In this document: one piece after another, positions 1 to 6,499 of the stretch
Layout: each line of letters starts with the position of its first letter
Numbering within the stretch: the stretch's first letter is position 1
NCBI GenBank assembly: GCA_003525905.1
Contig: DQIA01000082.1
Location: 1 to 15,455, forward strand
DNA: 15,455 nt
Direction: 5' to 3'
DNA from: Clostridiales bacterium
GTDB lineage: Bacteria; Bacillota; Clostridia; Oscillospirales; Oscillospiraceae
Notes under the pieces: model-generated
What the model was told of the DNA's origin: nothing
Database searches by the model: none
Seen by the model: the letters and a program-made list of their open reading frames with translations, nothing else
Translations under genes and position numbers: made by a program

Positions 1-42
1 CCCAGAGGGAGAGCCAAGGGCGTTTCGCGCCTCGCAATGACA
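1..42. repeat. Partial copy of intergenic repeat A (terminal end), cut by the window edge
   Basis: The segment ends in CCTCGCAATGACA (30-42), the inverted form of the TGTCATTGCGAGG that opens the copies at 15037 and 15332. The GGGCG-TTTCG-CGCC stretch before it resembles the hairpin-forming end seen in the right-hand copies. Only the terminal part lies inside the window. Repeats built around TGTCATTGCGAGG and GGCAATCTC are, from general knowledge, common between genes in several bacterial groups. They behave like small non-coding palindromic elements, and I see no coding capacity here. Confidence 0.65.
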
Positions 43-49
43 ATTCGGG

Positions 50-123
50 AGCGGTTACCATTTTAACGGAGGCCTGTTTCGCTCGGCAGTGCGCAGCCGG
101 GCCCGGCTGTCCCCGCCCCTACA
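50..123 (-). repeat. Intergenic repeat B, inverted relative to the copy at 14884
   Basis: Read on the minus strand this stretch runs GGGGACAGCC, GGCCCGGC, ACTGCCGA, GGCC and CCGTTAAAA in order. The same blocks occur in the same order on the plus strand at 14884-14950. It contains a perfect 16-base palindrome, CAGCCGGGCCCGGCTG, at 94-109. No T-run follows, so it is not a convincing terminator for the peptidase gene that ends at 158. Confidence 0.55.
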
Positions 124-157
124 GCGCGCTATCGATGTCCGCGCAAAAATTTATAAA

Positions 158-1903
158 TTACAGCGCTTCCTTAAAATATGCCGCCAGATCCTGCATCCGG
201 TTCTCGTCAAACGGCGAGGTCAGGCTCCCGTCCTGCAGCATGGCGAGGAACGTCGACTCCGGCGCGGCATACAGCAGGTCGCTGAAGGCTTTCAGACCCG
301 CGCCGGGCGTTTCCTGCTCCAGCTGGTAAATTTGAAGGGCAGCGTCGTTCGAGACGCAGTAGCTGATGACATAGTACGGCGCGGAGAAAAAGTGCTGCAC
401 GTCGATCCAGCTGCGCGCGGCCTGCTCCGCCGACGCCTCGTCAAACAGGCCGAAGTCCACGCAGCATTCCGCAAACAGCTCATTGAGCTTCCCGACCGTC
501 AGCTCGCTGTCCGGCAGGGCATAGGCCTTGCACTCAAAGGCATAGTAGCATGCCTGCGTGAGGAAGGTCTCGAGCGAGTCATAGAGCTTGTACTGCCGCA
601 GCTCTGCCGCGCGGGCGAAGCCCAGCGACGTGCTGCCGAGCGTCAGGTACTCCAGCGCCTGCGAGAAGACCTCGGAGCAGTCGATGGAGAACGTCTGGTT
701 GCAGTTCACATAGCCGTCGACAAAGTGGCCGTATTCGTGCGCGGCCGTCAGCAGGTCCGCCAGCGTCCCCTCGGGCGAGATATAGATGTAGGGCATCTCG
801 TAGGACTCAAGGTACGTTGTGTATGAGCCGGGCATTTTATTCGCGGAGCTCGTGATGTCATAAAGCTCGTAGGCATCAAGGAAGCCCATGGCCGTCTGCA
901 CCTCGCCGCCGAGCGTGTCGGCCGCCTCATGCAGGTGCTGCATCGTCTCGTCGGCGGAAAGGGCGGAAAGCTGCATCGGCTCGGCCGCCTCCGTGTAGAC
1001 GGGGGCCAGCTCCGTGCGCACGCGCTCGATATAGCGCTCGGCCTGCGCCGGGGTGTAGTCGCGGTAATAGAGCGCGTCATAGGCATAGTCGGCGTAGCTG
1101 CCGTAGCCCAGCCGCCCGGCAAGCTCCCGGCGCGTCTGGATGAGCTTGATGTAGATCTCGCCCGCCTGCGCGCCGTAGGCGTCGTAATACGCACCGAGGA
1201 CCTCGTAATAGAGGTCGGCCGTCACGGCGTTTTCCAGCAGCTCCGAGACGGAGCGTGTGCTGCCGTTCCACTCGATCGACGGGTCATTCTGCAGGGCGAC
1301 ATACTGCGCCTGCAGCTCGGCCTCCTGCTGCAGGAGGGCGACGGTCCGGGCGTCGGAATACACGCCGTCCGAGTCGTAGGACGCAAAGAAGTCCTCGCCG
1401 AAATACTGCTCCTCGAGCGCGCTGCGCAGGCTGCTTTTGGCCATGGTCGTGTAGCAGTCCTCCATGGCCTTTTCCACACGCGTCGTCTGGTCCGTGCACC
1501 AGGTGTACTCCGCCTCGTAGTAGCTGTCGCTCAGGTCGCGGGTGTAGCGCAGGTAGGCAAGCTCGCCCATGGTGTTGAAGAGCACATAGTCGTCATAGGC
1601 CGCGTCGAACTGGTTGATGATGTCGGCCGCAGCGGCCTTGCCGCCGGTCGCGGATGCGCCGATGGACTTGAGCGTGCTGCAAAGGCTGTCGACGTCCGGG
1701 CGGACGTATTCGATGTCCGGCTCGGCCGTGTATTTCACGCGGGGCTGATACGGCCGCTGGAACTCGCGGTACGAGATCGCACCGTCCGAATAATCCGGGC
1801 GGGTATATTCGCCGCGCGCGGCGGAATAGAGGTCAAACAGGGGGCTGCAGCCCGTCAGCAGCAGCGACAGGGCCAGCAGCAGAGCAAAGCAGCGCTTTTT
1901 CAT
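158..1903 (-). CDS. M3-family zinc metallopeptidase lipoprotein (oligoendopeptidase F-like)
   Basis: The 581-residue product is predicted to be an extracytoplasmic, membrane-anchored peptidase that cleaves short peptides. Residues 1-19 form a lipoprotein signal with a lipobox ending LLTGC, so Cys19 would carry the lipid. The zinc site is HEYGH at 389-393 (two His ligands and the catalytic Glu390). The expected third ligand is Glu411 in the SEVFSQ segment, matching the VEVPSQ region of thimet-type M3 enzymes. The length suits the PepF/M3 group, about 600 residues. I chose the ATG at 1903 because AGGAGG lies just upstream and the signal peptide begins there; the frame stays open further upstream, but that part reads as the shadow of the preceding gene. 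The start overlaps the stop of the upstream phosphatase gene by 4 bases (ATGA), implying translational coupling. The specific substrate is unknown. Family call is confident; subfamily is not. Confidence 0.9.
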   Translation of the reverse strand: MKKRCFALLLALSLLLTGCSPLFDLYSAARGEYTRPDYSDGAISYREFQRPYQPRVKYTAEPDIEYVRPDVDSLCSTLKSIGASATGGKAAAADIINQFDAAYDDYVLFNTMGELAYLRYTRDLSDSYYEAEYTWCTDQTTRVEKAMEDCYTTMAKSSLRSALEEQYFGEDFFASYDSDGVYSDARTVALLQQEAELQAQYVALQNDPSIEWNGSTRSVSELLENAVTADLYYEVLGAYYDAYGAQAGEIYIKLIQTRRELAGRLGYGSYADYAYDALYYRDYTPAQAERYIERVRTELAPVYTEAAEPMQLSALSADETMQHLHEAADTLGGEVQTAMGFLDAYELYDITSSANKMPGSYTTYLESYEMPYIYISPEGTLADLLTAAHEYGHFVDGYVNCNQTFSIDCSEVFSQALEYLTLGSTSLGFARAAELRQYKLYDSLETFLTQACYYAFECKAYALPDSELTVGKLNELFAECCVDFGLFDEASAEQAARSWIDVQHFFSAPYYVISYCVSNDAALQIYQLEQETPGAGLKAFSDLLYAAPESTFLAMLQDGSLTSPFDENRMQDLAAYFKEAL

Positions 1904-2700
1904 GCGTCGCCTCCTTCCCGGATGCGGCGGGCAATGGCCAGCAGCTCCGGATGATTCACGGCGTTGCCCATGGCGACGGAGCCGCGCTGCGTCAGGGCCA
2001 GCGGGCTGCCGTCGAGCTGAGTGGCGATGCCGCCCGCCTCCGTGACGATCAGGCCTCCCGCGGCATAGTCCCACGGGCACAGTCTGCACTCAAAAAACAG
2101 GTCCGCCCGGCCTGCGGCCACATAGCAGCAGTCCAGCGCGGCCGAGCCGCCGCGGCGGAAATCAAGGCAGTTCGGCAGAAGGGCTTCGACGAAGCGGAGC
2201 GTCTCGGCGATGGTGTCGCGGTAGTAGATCGCGCTGCCGAACAGCACGAGGCTGTCGTGGACGGCGTGCTGCGTGACATGCAGGCGCTGGCCGTTGAGCC
2301 ACGCGCCCTTGCCGCGCTGGGCGGAGAACATCTCGTCGTAATAGGGGTTGTAGACCACGGCGTGCGTCACGACGCCGTCGACCGCCAGCGCGACGGAAAT
2401 GGCGCTGTGGTGCAGGCCGCGGATAAAGTTCATCGTGCCGTCGATGGGGTCGACGATGAACAGCTGGCGCCTGCCTGCAATGTCATGCGTCGCGTCCTCC
2501 TCCCCGAGGAAGCCGGCCTCCGGCAGCAGCGTCATCAGGCGGCTGCGCAGGAATTCCTGCACCATGGGGTCATACAGCGTGACGAGGTCGACATGCGAGG
2601 ATTTTTCGCGGATGCCCATGGCGGCATCCTGCGCCGAACGGACCGTCGTGCCCGCCGAGCGGACGATGTCCTTCAAACGTTCCAGAAGATGGATGTCCAT
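1900..2700 (-). CDS. Inositol monophosphatase family protein
   Basis: The 266-residue product belongs to the Mg-dependent, Li-sensitive phosphatase superfamily (IMPase/SuhB, FBPase, CysQ). Visible metal-site motifs are GEED at 66-69, DPIDGT at 84-89, and WDYAAGGLIVTEAGG at 210-224 with Asp211. All expected ligand motifs are present, so it should be catalytically active on a small phosphomonoester such as myo-inositol-1-phosphate. The family does not fix the substrate. The start at 2700 is supported by AGGAG ten bases upstream; an in-frame start 14 codons earlier has no such site. It is the first gene of a two-gene unit and its stop overlaps the start of the M3 peptidase gene. The pairing of a cytosolic phosphatase with a surface peptidase has no obvious metabolic logic. 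Confidence 0.92.
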   Translation of the reverse strand: MDIHLLERLKDIVRSAGTTVRSAQDAAMGIREKSSHVDLVTLYDPMVQEFLRSRLMTLLPEAGFLGEEDATHDIAGRRQLFIVDPIDGTMNFIRGLHHSAISVALAVDGVVTHAVVYNPYYDEMFSAQRGKGAWLNGQRLHVTQHAVHDSLVLFGSAIYYRDTIAETLRFVEALLPNCLDFRRGGSAALDCCYVAAGRADLFFECRLCPWDYAAGGLIVTEAGGIATQLDGSPLALTQRGSVAMGNAVNHPELLAIARRIREGGDA

Positions 2701-2732
2701 AGTTTTTTCGCTCCTGATCCAGATTCTAAGGC

Positions 2733-2787
2733 GGCAGCGCACCCTCGGCCTTCACCGAAGGCTCTCACGGCATTGTGCGGTGCTGCC
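2733..2787 (-). promoter_or_regulatory. Structured 5' leader of the phosphatase-peptidase unit
   Basis: An inner hairpin pairs GCCTTC (2748-2753) with GAAGGC (2757-2762) around a 3-base loop. An outer stem pairs GGCAGC/GCAC (2733-2742) with GTGC/GCTGCC (2775-2787), with a 3-base bulge. The structure would lie in the transcript about 30 bases upstream of the ATG, just ahead of the ribosome site. It matches no riboswitch class I recognise. It could affect RNA stability or translation. Confidence 0.35.
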
Positions 2788-2810
2788 CTGATTCCAATTT
2801 ATCATAATTT

Positions 2811-2819
2811 ATCATACCA
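2811..2819 (-). promoter_or_regulatory. Candidate extended -10 promoter for the phosphatase-peptidase unit
   Basis: On the minus strand the sequence reads TGG-TATGAT, an extended -10 element (TG-N-TATNNT). A second TATGAT lies 10 bases downstream (2801-2806). No good -35 hexamer is seen 16-18 bases upstream. Transcription would start near 2804, about 100 bases before the ATG. Confidence 0.4.
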
Positions 2820-2943
2820 TATTTCCCGGGAAAAGGGAAGAATCGGGCGGAAAAGTTCCCGCATTCCTTTCCAAATGCCGGGCCGGGCAGCCGGGAAGGG
2901 GCGGCGGCCGCATTTCCCGGAACAACAGAATTGCCGGAACGCC

Positions 2944-2971
2944 AAAAAACATCCCCCGCTTGTGTTGGGGA
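2944..2971 (-). terminator. Weak hairpin plus T6 on the minus strand, possible attenuator
   Basis: Read on the minus strand, TCCCC (2971-2967) can pair with GGGGA (2956-2952) around a 10-base loop, followed within two bases by TTTTTT (2949-2944). The stem is only 5 bp, so termination may be inefficient. It lies upstream of the phosphatase promoter candidate and downstream of no visible gene, so it would serve an unseen RNA or leader transcript. Confidence 0.25.
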
Positions 2972-3206
2972 ACTTCATTCTACCATACGGGAAGCCACTA
3001 TGGATTTCTTTTTCTCAGGTATCCAACTTCATTTTACACCCGGTCACTATTTTCATAGTTTGGCAACCAATCATTTATATTTTTCATGATTCTTCACTGT
3101 TTTGATCAAATTATGCAGTTCCGTTATTTCGTCCCGGCTGCAGCTTATTCAAAAGACAAATACAGGCTCCTGTTCCGTGAAAGCAGAGTACCTGCGTTTT
3201 TTCCCG
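2972..3206. other. AT-rich gene-free stretch
   Basis: This spacer is more AT-rich than the surrounding coding DNA. I see no ORF with a ribosome site, no RNA gene and no well-formed promoter on either strand. Confidence 0.5.
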
Positions 3207-3380
3207 TTTCATTGCTAGGGGTGAGTCCGACGCAGGAATCTCCATCCGTGGCAATCTCAGGGAGGCTGTCAAGAATTCGCCGGGGACTTTCCTGTTGCTG
3301 CGGGCTGGTACTGCGAGATTGCAACAAGGGCACTTCCTCGCGCTGCGCGCTCAGGGCGCCACGCCTTGCGGCGCAATGCG
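3207..3380. repeat. Degenerate copy of intergenic repeat A
   Basis: The blocks TTCATTGC, GGCAATCTC, GCGAGATTGCA and GGGCACTTCCTCGCGCTGCGCGCTC occur in the same order and spacing as in the copy at 15037-15203. The ends and the middle have diverged. Short ORFs running through it on the minus strand contain residues (GALSA, EEVPL, LPEIAT) that also appear in the unrelated copy near 15100. They are therefore translations of repeat DNA and not genes. Confidence 0.65.
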
Positions 3381-3420
3381 CAAAACCCCCATGTGCCGGA
3401 GGATGGCACACGGGGGTTTG
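3381..3420 (-). terminator. Intrinsic terminator of the zinc dehydrogenase gene
   Basis: AAACCCCC-A-TGTGCC (3383-3397) pairs with GGCACA-C-GGGGGTTT (3405-3419). This gives about 14 paired bases with one mismatch and a 7-base loop (3398-3404). Read on the minus strand the stem runs into a TTTT tract. It lies about 85 bases beyond the dehydrogenase stop codon. Confidence 0.7.
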
Positions 3421-3502
3421 AAGACCTTCAGGAGGACCGGACTTCCGTTTTCTTTTGCCGGGGCGCTTCTGCGGCGCCGGCCGCGCGGCACACGCGGAAG
3501 GC

Positions 3503-4588
3503 TTACGGATGGATCACGACCTTGATCGAGTTCTCCTTCTTATGCTCGAAGATATCAACAGCCTTTTCATATTCCTCAAGCGGGAAGGTATGTGTGATCA
3601 GCTTTTCGCCCTGGATCGCGCCGGTCGAGAAGAAGTTCAGCACTTCCTCGGAGACGTTCGGGTTTGCCTTGGAGCCGACAATGCGGATCTCGTTGAAGTT
3701 GACCGTGTTGACCGGGATCAAGACGTCCGGATCATGGTAGGTCGCAATCAGTGCGACGCTGCCGGTCTTGCGCACGAGCTTGCAGGCCTTCATGGGAGAG
3801 TCGGCAGCGCCGGAGCACTCCATGACTTCGTCCGCGCCGACGCCGCCGGTCAGCTCCAGAACGCGCTGAACAGGATCCTCTTTTTCGAAGTCGATGCAGA
3901 CGTCTGCGCCGAGCTCGCGTGCCTTTTCCAGCTTCTTGCCGCGGCCGATCATGATCACGCGGCCGGAGCCGAGCGCCTTGCACTCCTGCATGGCGCAAAG
4001 GCCGATGGGGCCGGGCCCGAACACCACGCTGGTGCCGCCGGGCGTAACGCCCGCGAGCTGCACACCGTGGAAGGCAACGCCCGCGCAGTCGCACATGGAG
4101 GCAACATCGTAGCTCACGTTGTCGGGAATCCGGTGCAGTGCGCTGGTCTTATAGACATTATATTCGGCATTGGCGCCCTGCCAATAGAAGCCGTAATGAC
4201 GATGGCCGAGATCCAGGCCGCCGTCGTGGCCATCATGACCATAGTTCAGGCAAACGGTGTAATGGCCGCGCTTGCAGTTATCGCACTTGCCGCAGCCGAC
4301 ATGCGCCTCACCCGCGACGCGGTCGCCGATCTTGAAATCCTCAACGCCCTCGCCGAGTGCAACAATCTGACCGGCCCATTCGTGACCCATGATAAACGGG
4401 TAATAGGGGGGCCAGTTGGTGAACGCATAGCCGCCATGGATCATCTTGGGATCCGAGCCGCAGATCGCGACAGACTTAATCCTGCAAAGGACCTCGCCGG
4501 GGCCGGGCTGGGGAACCGGAACACTTGCAAGCTTGAGGTGGTCATAGGCAGTCAGGGTCATTGCTTTCATCATTTTGGGGATACTCAC
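3503..4588 (-). CDS. Zinc-dependent medium-chain alcohol/polyol dehydrogenase (threonine/sorbitol dehydrogenase-like)
   Basis: The 361-residue cytoplasmic enzyme should oxidise a secondary alcohol with NAD(P)+. The catalytic zinc site is visible as Cys43 (ICGSD) and His69-Glu70 (GHEW). The structural zinc site is the four-cysteine set C99, C102, C105 and C113. The Rossmann nucleotide motif GPGPIG is at 191-196. Between the two lies an unusual Gly/His/Asp-rich segment at about 117-132. The start is a GTG at 4588, chosen because AGGAG lies about 10 bases upstream; the two ATGs 5-6 codons in have no ribosome site. It has its own promoter, is divergent from the Dabb gene, and sits next to an importer operon, so a sugar, polyol or sugar acid is a likely substrate. 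A Tdh-type activity is possible but not shown. Confidence 0.88.
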   Translation of the reverse strand: MSIPKMMKAMTLTAYDHLKLASVPVPQPGPGEVLCRIKSVAICGSDPKMIHGGYAFTNWPPYYPFIMGHEWAGQIVALGEGVEDFKIGDRVAGEAHVGCGKCDNCKRGHYTVCLNYGHDGHDGGLDLGHRHYGFYWQGANAEYNVYKTSALHRIPDNVSYDVASMCDCAGVAFHGVQLAGVTPGGTSVVFGPGPIGLCAMQECKALGSGRVIMIGRGKKLEKARELGADVCIDFEKEDPVQRVLELTGGVGADEVMECSGAADSPMKACKLVRKTGSVALIATYHDPDVLIPVNTVNFNEIRIVGSKANPNVSEEVLNFFSTGAIQGEKLITHTFPLEEYEKAVDIFEHKKENSIKVVIHP

Positions 4589-4647
4589 CGGAAAAACACT
4601 CCTCTCGAAATCTGTGCTGCTCCCGCAGCGGTTGAAGCATGGAATCG

Positions 4648-4657
4648 TCGTATACGA
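4648..4657. promoter_or_regulatory. 10-base palindrome in the dehydrogenase leader
   Basis: TCGTATACGA is a perfect palindrome about 25-35 bases downstream of the predicted dehydrogenase transcription start. It could be part of an operator. Ten-base palindromes also arise by chance, so this is weak. Confidence 0.2.
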
Positions 4658-4687
4658 ATGAATGCGGTTACGGATGACGTTGAACCC

Positions 4688-4716
4688 ATATTAACACAAT
4701 ATTCCACACAAGTCAA
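4688..4716 (-). promoter_or_regulatory. Promoter of the zinc dehydrogenase gene
   Basis: On the minus strand TTGACT (4716-4711) is followed by a 17-base spacer and TAATAT (4693-4688), a near-consensus housekeeping promoter. The predicted transcript would carry a leader of roughly 90 bases before the GTG start. The spacer contains, on the plus strand, AATATTCCA (4698-4706), the same 9-mer found at the importer operon promoter (6406-6414). Confidence 0.7.
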
Positions 4717-4788
4717 TAATAATCGCAAAATAATTTTGTGTAATTTAGTGAATTAAATGGATTACAGTGTGAAATTCAGGAAAATTCG

Positions 4789-4807
4789 TTTCTGTTCTCA
4801 ACAGAAA
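4789..4807. promoter_or_regulatory. Operator-like inverted repeat between dehydrogenase and Dabb promoters
   Basis: TTTCTGTT-CTC-AACAGAAA is a perfect 8-bp inverted repeat with a 3-base centre. It lies immediately upstream of the Dabb -35 box and is positioned to influence both divergent promoters. TTTCTG/CAGAAA half-sites also occur around the DeoR promoter (6184-6189, 6212-6217, 6225-6230). It is a candidate regulator-binding site; which protein binds is unknown. Confidence 0.45.
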
Positions 4808-4820
4808 TCCAATTTCACGA

Positions 4821-4849
4821 TTGACTTTTTCAGCATATCACGATAAAAT
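4821..4849 (+). promoter_or_regulatory. Promoter of the Dabb gene
   Basis: TTGACT (4821-4826), a 17-base spacer and TAAAAT (4844-4849) make a strong housekeeping-type promoter. The expected start near 4856 gives a leader of about 40 bases. The bases before the -35 box read TCCAATTTC (4808-4816), four bases from TTGAC. The importer operon promoter has the same arrangement (6411-6419). Confidence 0.75.
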
Positions 4850-4897
4850 GAGCAGGAATACAGCTCTGCAGTGCGCGGAGCAGGAGGAGTGAAAACG

Positions 4898-5194
4898 ATG
4901 CTGCGACATATTGTTTGCTGGAAGCTGAAGGGAACGGCGGAGGAGCAGGAGCGCGTGGTCTGCCGGTTCCGCGAGATGATGGATGACCTGCAGAAGATCC
5001 TTCCGGAAATTCTCAGCTGCTCCATCGGCGTAAACCTGCATGAGGGCGAGGAAGCATTCGATCTCTGCGTCGACGAAACCTTTGCCGATCAGCCGACGCT
5101 GGAGTACTATCTTTATTATCCGGATCATGTGGCGATACGCGATTATATGAGCGCCTCTTCCTATGATAAGATGGTGTTCGATTTCCTCTACTGA
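4898..5194 (+). CDS. Dabb-family (stress-responsive A/B barrel) small protein
   Basis: The 98-residue protein fits the Dabb fold, a dimeric ferredoxin-like alpha/beta barrel. It opens with MLRHIVCWKLK, the typical first strand, followed by an acidic helix. It ends with the characteristic YYLYYPDHVAIRDY-type segment (about 72-85). The ATG at 4898 is chosen because AGGAGGAG lies 8 bases upstream; an in-frame GTG at 4871 sits upstream of that ribosome site and is unlikely. It has its own promoter and a strong terminator, so it is probably a single-gene transcript. Dabb proteins are poorly characterised; some related barrels act as small enzymes or ligand binders. Its placement between the dehydrogenase and the regulator suggests a part in the same pathway, which is an inference. 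Confidence 0.85.
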   Translation: MLRHIVCWKLKGTAEEQERVVCRFREMMDDLQKILPEILSCSIGVNLHEGEEAFDLCVDETFADQPTLEYYLYYPDHVAIRDYMSASSYDKMVFDFLY

Positions 5195-5218
5195 TCCAAC
5201 ACGGCAGAAACAAAAGCG

Positions 5219-5253
5219 GGAGCCGGGCGTATGCATACGCCCGGCTCCTTTTT
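5219..5253 (+). terminator. Strong intrinsic terminator after the Dabb gene, probably bidirectional
   Basis: GGAGCCGGGCGTA (5219-5231) pairs perfectly with TACGCCCGGCTCC (5236-5248) around TGCA, followed by TTTTT. On the opposite strand the stem is followed by a weaker T-rich run, so it may also stop the convergent DeoR transcript. Confidence 0.9.
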
Positions 5254-5267
5254 CATGATTCCTGTTT

Positions 5268-6083
5268 TTATTCTGCCTGCTGCTCCTCTGCAGGGGACGC
5301 AAGCGGGGCGGCAGTGTCCAACTCGTCATAGGCATAGGTAGTCAGGCCGGATTTGGAAAGGAAGGTACGCCATTCTTCCGACGGGATATGATCGGTGATC
5401 AGACCGGTCAGTGCATCGAAATTACAGATGCTGACAAAGGAATTCGCACCGAATTTGGACGAATCCACGCAGAGATAGGCCCGGTCCGACTGATCGATGA
5501 TCATCCGACGGATATCAGAGGTCTTTTCATTGGAATCCATTACGCCGGATTTATAGTTAATCGAACGGCAGGAGAAGAACGCCTTGTCCACATGGTACGA
5601 TCTGACAAATTCCAAAGCCCGCGTTCCATAGAAGGACTGACTTTTCTTATCGAAGTTGCCGCCGACCATAATCAGGGAGATCCCGGAAAAGGAGGCCAGC
5701 GTATTGATGATCTGAATGGAATTGGTCAGGACCGTCAGACGGTAGTTGGTCAGCTTTTCGGCAATATAATTCGCCGTGGTGGAGGAATCCAGGAAGATGG
5801 AATCGCCATTCTGGATGATTCTTTCACAGACCGCGGCGATCTGCTGCTTCTGCGCCGAGTGCGTCGTGCGGCGCAGGGAAATATTAATCTCATTGGTTGT
5901 TCCGCCCTCGATATATGCTCCGCCATGAACGCGGCTCACGAAGCCCTCCTCCTCAAGTGCCAGAAGGTCACGCCGTATGGTCTCGTTCGTCACATTGAAA
6001 TACTCCATTAATTCCAGAACGGTCACGCTCTTTTGTTCGCGGAGAATTGCCTTGATCTTTTCGCGGCGCTGCATTGGAAGCAT
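5268..6083 (-). CDS. DeoR/GlpR-family transcriptional regulator
   Basis: The 271-residue protein has an N-terminal winged helix-turn-helix at about 5-57. It includes the recognition segment VTNETIRRDL (31-40) and the RVHGGA wing signature (51-56). The C-terminal sugar-phosphate-sensing domain (about 75-235) shows GDSIFLDSSTT (93-103), VLTNS (118-122) and MVGG (139-142). DeoR proteins are usually repressors released by a phosphorylated sugar intermediate. The ATG at 6083 has AGGAG about 8 bases upstream; an ATG three codons later is also possible. The gene is divergent from the importer operon and convergent with the Dabb gene, so local pathway control is the natural reading. The C-terminal tail, rich in Ala, Glu and Gln, is probably disordered. 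Confidence 0.92.
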   Translation of the reverse strand: MLPMQRREKIKAILREQKSVTVLELMEYFNVTNETIRRDLLALEEEGFVSRVHGGAYIEGGTTNEINISLRRTTHSAQKQQIAAVCERIIQNGDSIFLDSSTTANYIAEKLTNYRLTVLTNSIQIINTLASFSGISLIMVGGNFDKKSQSFYGTRALEFVRSYHVDKAFFSCRSINYKSGVMDSNEKTSDIRRMIIDQSDRAYLCVDSSKFGANSFVSICNFDALTGLITDHIPSEEWRTFLSKSGLTTYAYDELDTAAPLASPAEEQQAE

Positions 6084-6158
6084 AGAAATCTCTCCTTTAT
6101 CGTTTGGTACCTGTGGATTTTTGTGCAGCAGGCAAACCGGTTCGTTTCTGCAAAGGGG

Positions 6159-6176
6159 CTTGGATATGTGGATATT
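6159..6176 (-). promoter_or_regulatory. Candidate autoregulatory operator in the DeoR leader
   Basis: On the minus strand this reads AATATCCACATATCCAAG, matching 14 of 18 positions of AATATTCCAATTTCCAAG at the importer operon promoter (6406-6423). It lies about 12-30 bases downstream of the predicted DeoR transcription start, where a bound repressor would block elongation. It was identified by eye only. Confidence 0.4.
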
Positions 6177-6194
6177 CTCGCTGTTTCTGTTGCT

Positions 6195-6223
6195 ATAGTA
6201 TCAGATACTTGCAGAAAAAGCAA
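6195..6223 (-). promoter_or_regulatory. Promoter of the DeoR gene
   Basis: On the minus strand TTGCTT (6223-6218), a 17-base spacer and TACTAT (6200-6195) form a plausible housekeeping promoter. The -10 and spacer hold a 13-base palindrome, AGTATC-A-GATACT (6197-6209), suggesting a regulated promoter. Confidence 0.6.
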
Positions 6224-6405
6224 GCAGAAATCGAGGTCTTTTCTCACAATAAATGTCGTAAAAAATGACGAAGCCTCTTCTGTGACCCCTGATTTTCGCC
6301 GGATATAGAGAGGATTTCTGCCTCAGGAATGCGGCTTTTCGTGGATATCAACAAAAATTCCGCGATCTTTTTGTTTAATCCAACGAAATCCACCCTTAAA
6401 TCCCT

Positions 6406-6440
6406 AATATTCCAATTTCCAAGTTGACAACGTTGGAAAT
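6406..6440. promoter_or_regulatory. Operator-like repeats at the importer operon promoter
   Basis: A perfect inverted repeat ATTTCCAA-N10-TTGGAAAT (6415-6422 and 6433-6440) brackets the -35 box. TTCCAA is also directly repeated at 7-base spacing (6410-6415, 6417-6422). A protein bound here would cover the -35 hexamer, the classic arrangement for repression. The local DeoR protein is the obvious candidate. Confidence 0.55.
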
Positions 6441-6452
6441 CCATGCTATTGT
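6424..6452 (+). promoter_or_regulatory. Promoter of the seven-gene importer/catabolic operon
   Basis: A consensus TTGACA (6424-6429), a 17-base spacer and TATTGT (6447-6452) give a strong candidate. Transcription would begin near 6459, leaving a 5' leader of about 110 bases before the ATG at 6572. The leader has a small hairpin, GGGAAA/TTTCCC (6466-6471 and 6478-6483), and four ACCCAA repeats. Confidence 0.75.
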
Positions 6453-6499
6453 TGAGAAAGTCAAAGGGAAATGTGAGTTTCCCCAAACAAATACGGATG

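Noticed and set aside
94..109. Palindrome CAGCCGGGCCCGGCTG as terminator of the M3 peptidase gene
   Set aside because: There is no T-run on the minus strand after the stem, and it belongs to repeat B, which recurs elsewhere.
929..3105. Long plus-strand ORFs opposite the peptidase and phosphatase genes (341 and 384 codons)
   Set aside because: They are Arg/Ala/Val/Gly-rich shadows of high-GC coding DNA. The minus-strand genes carry clear catalytic motifs and ribosome sites.
3145..3411. Minus-strand ORF of 88 codons in the 3.1-3.4 kb gap
   Set aside because: It is read through repeat A. The same residue patterns appear in the unrelated copy near 15.1 kb, and no ribosome site precedes it.
3455..4756. 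433-codon plus-strand ORF opposite the zinc dehydrogenase
   Set aside because: It is antisense to a gene with complete zinc and nucleotide-binding motifs, and its composition is that of a shadow frame.
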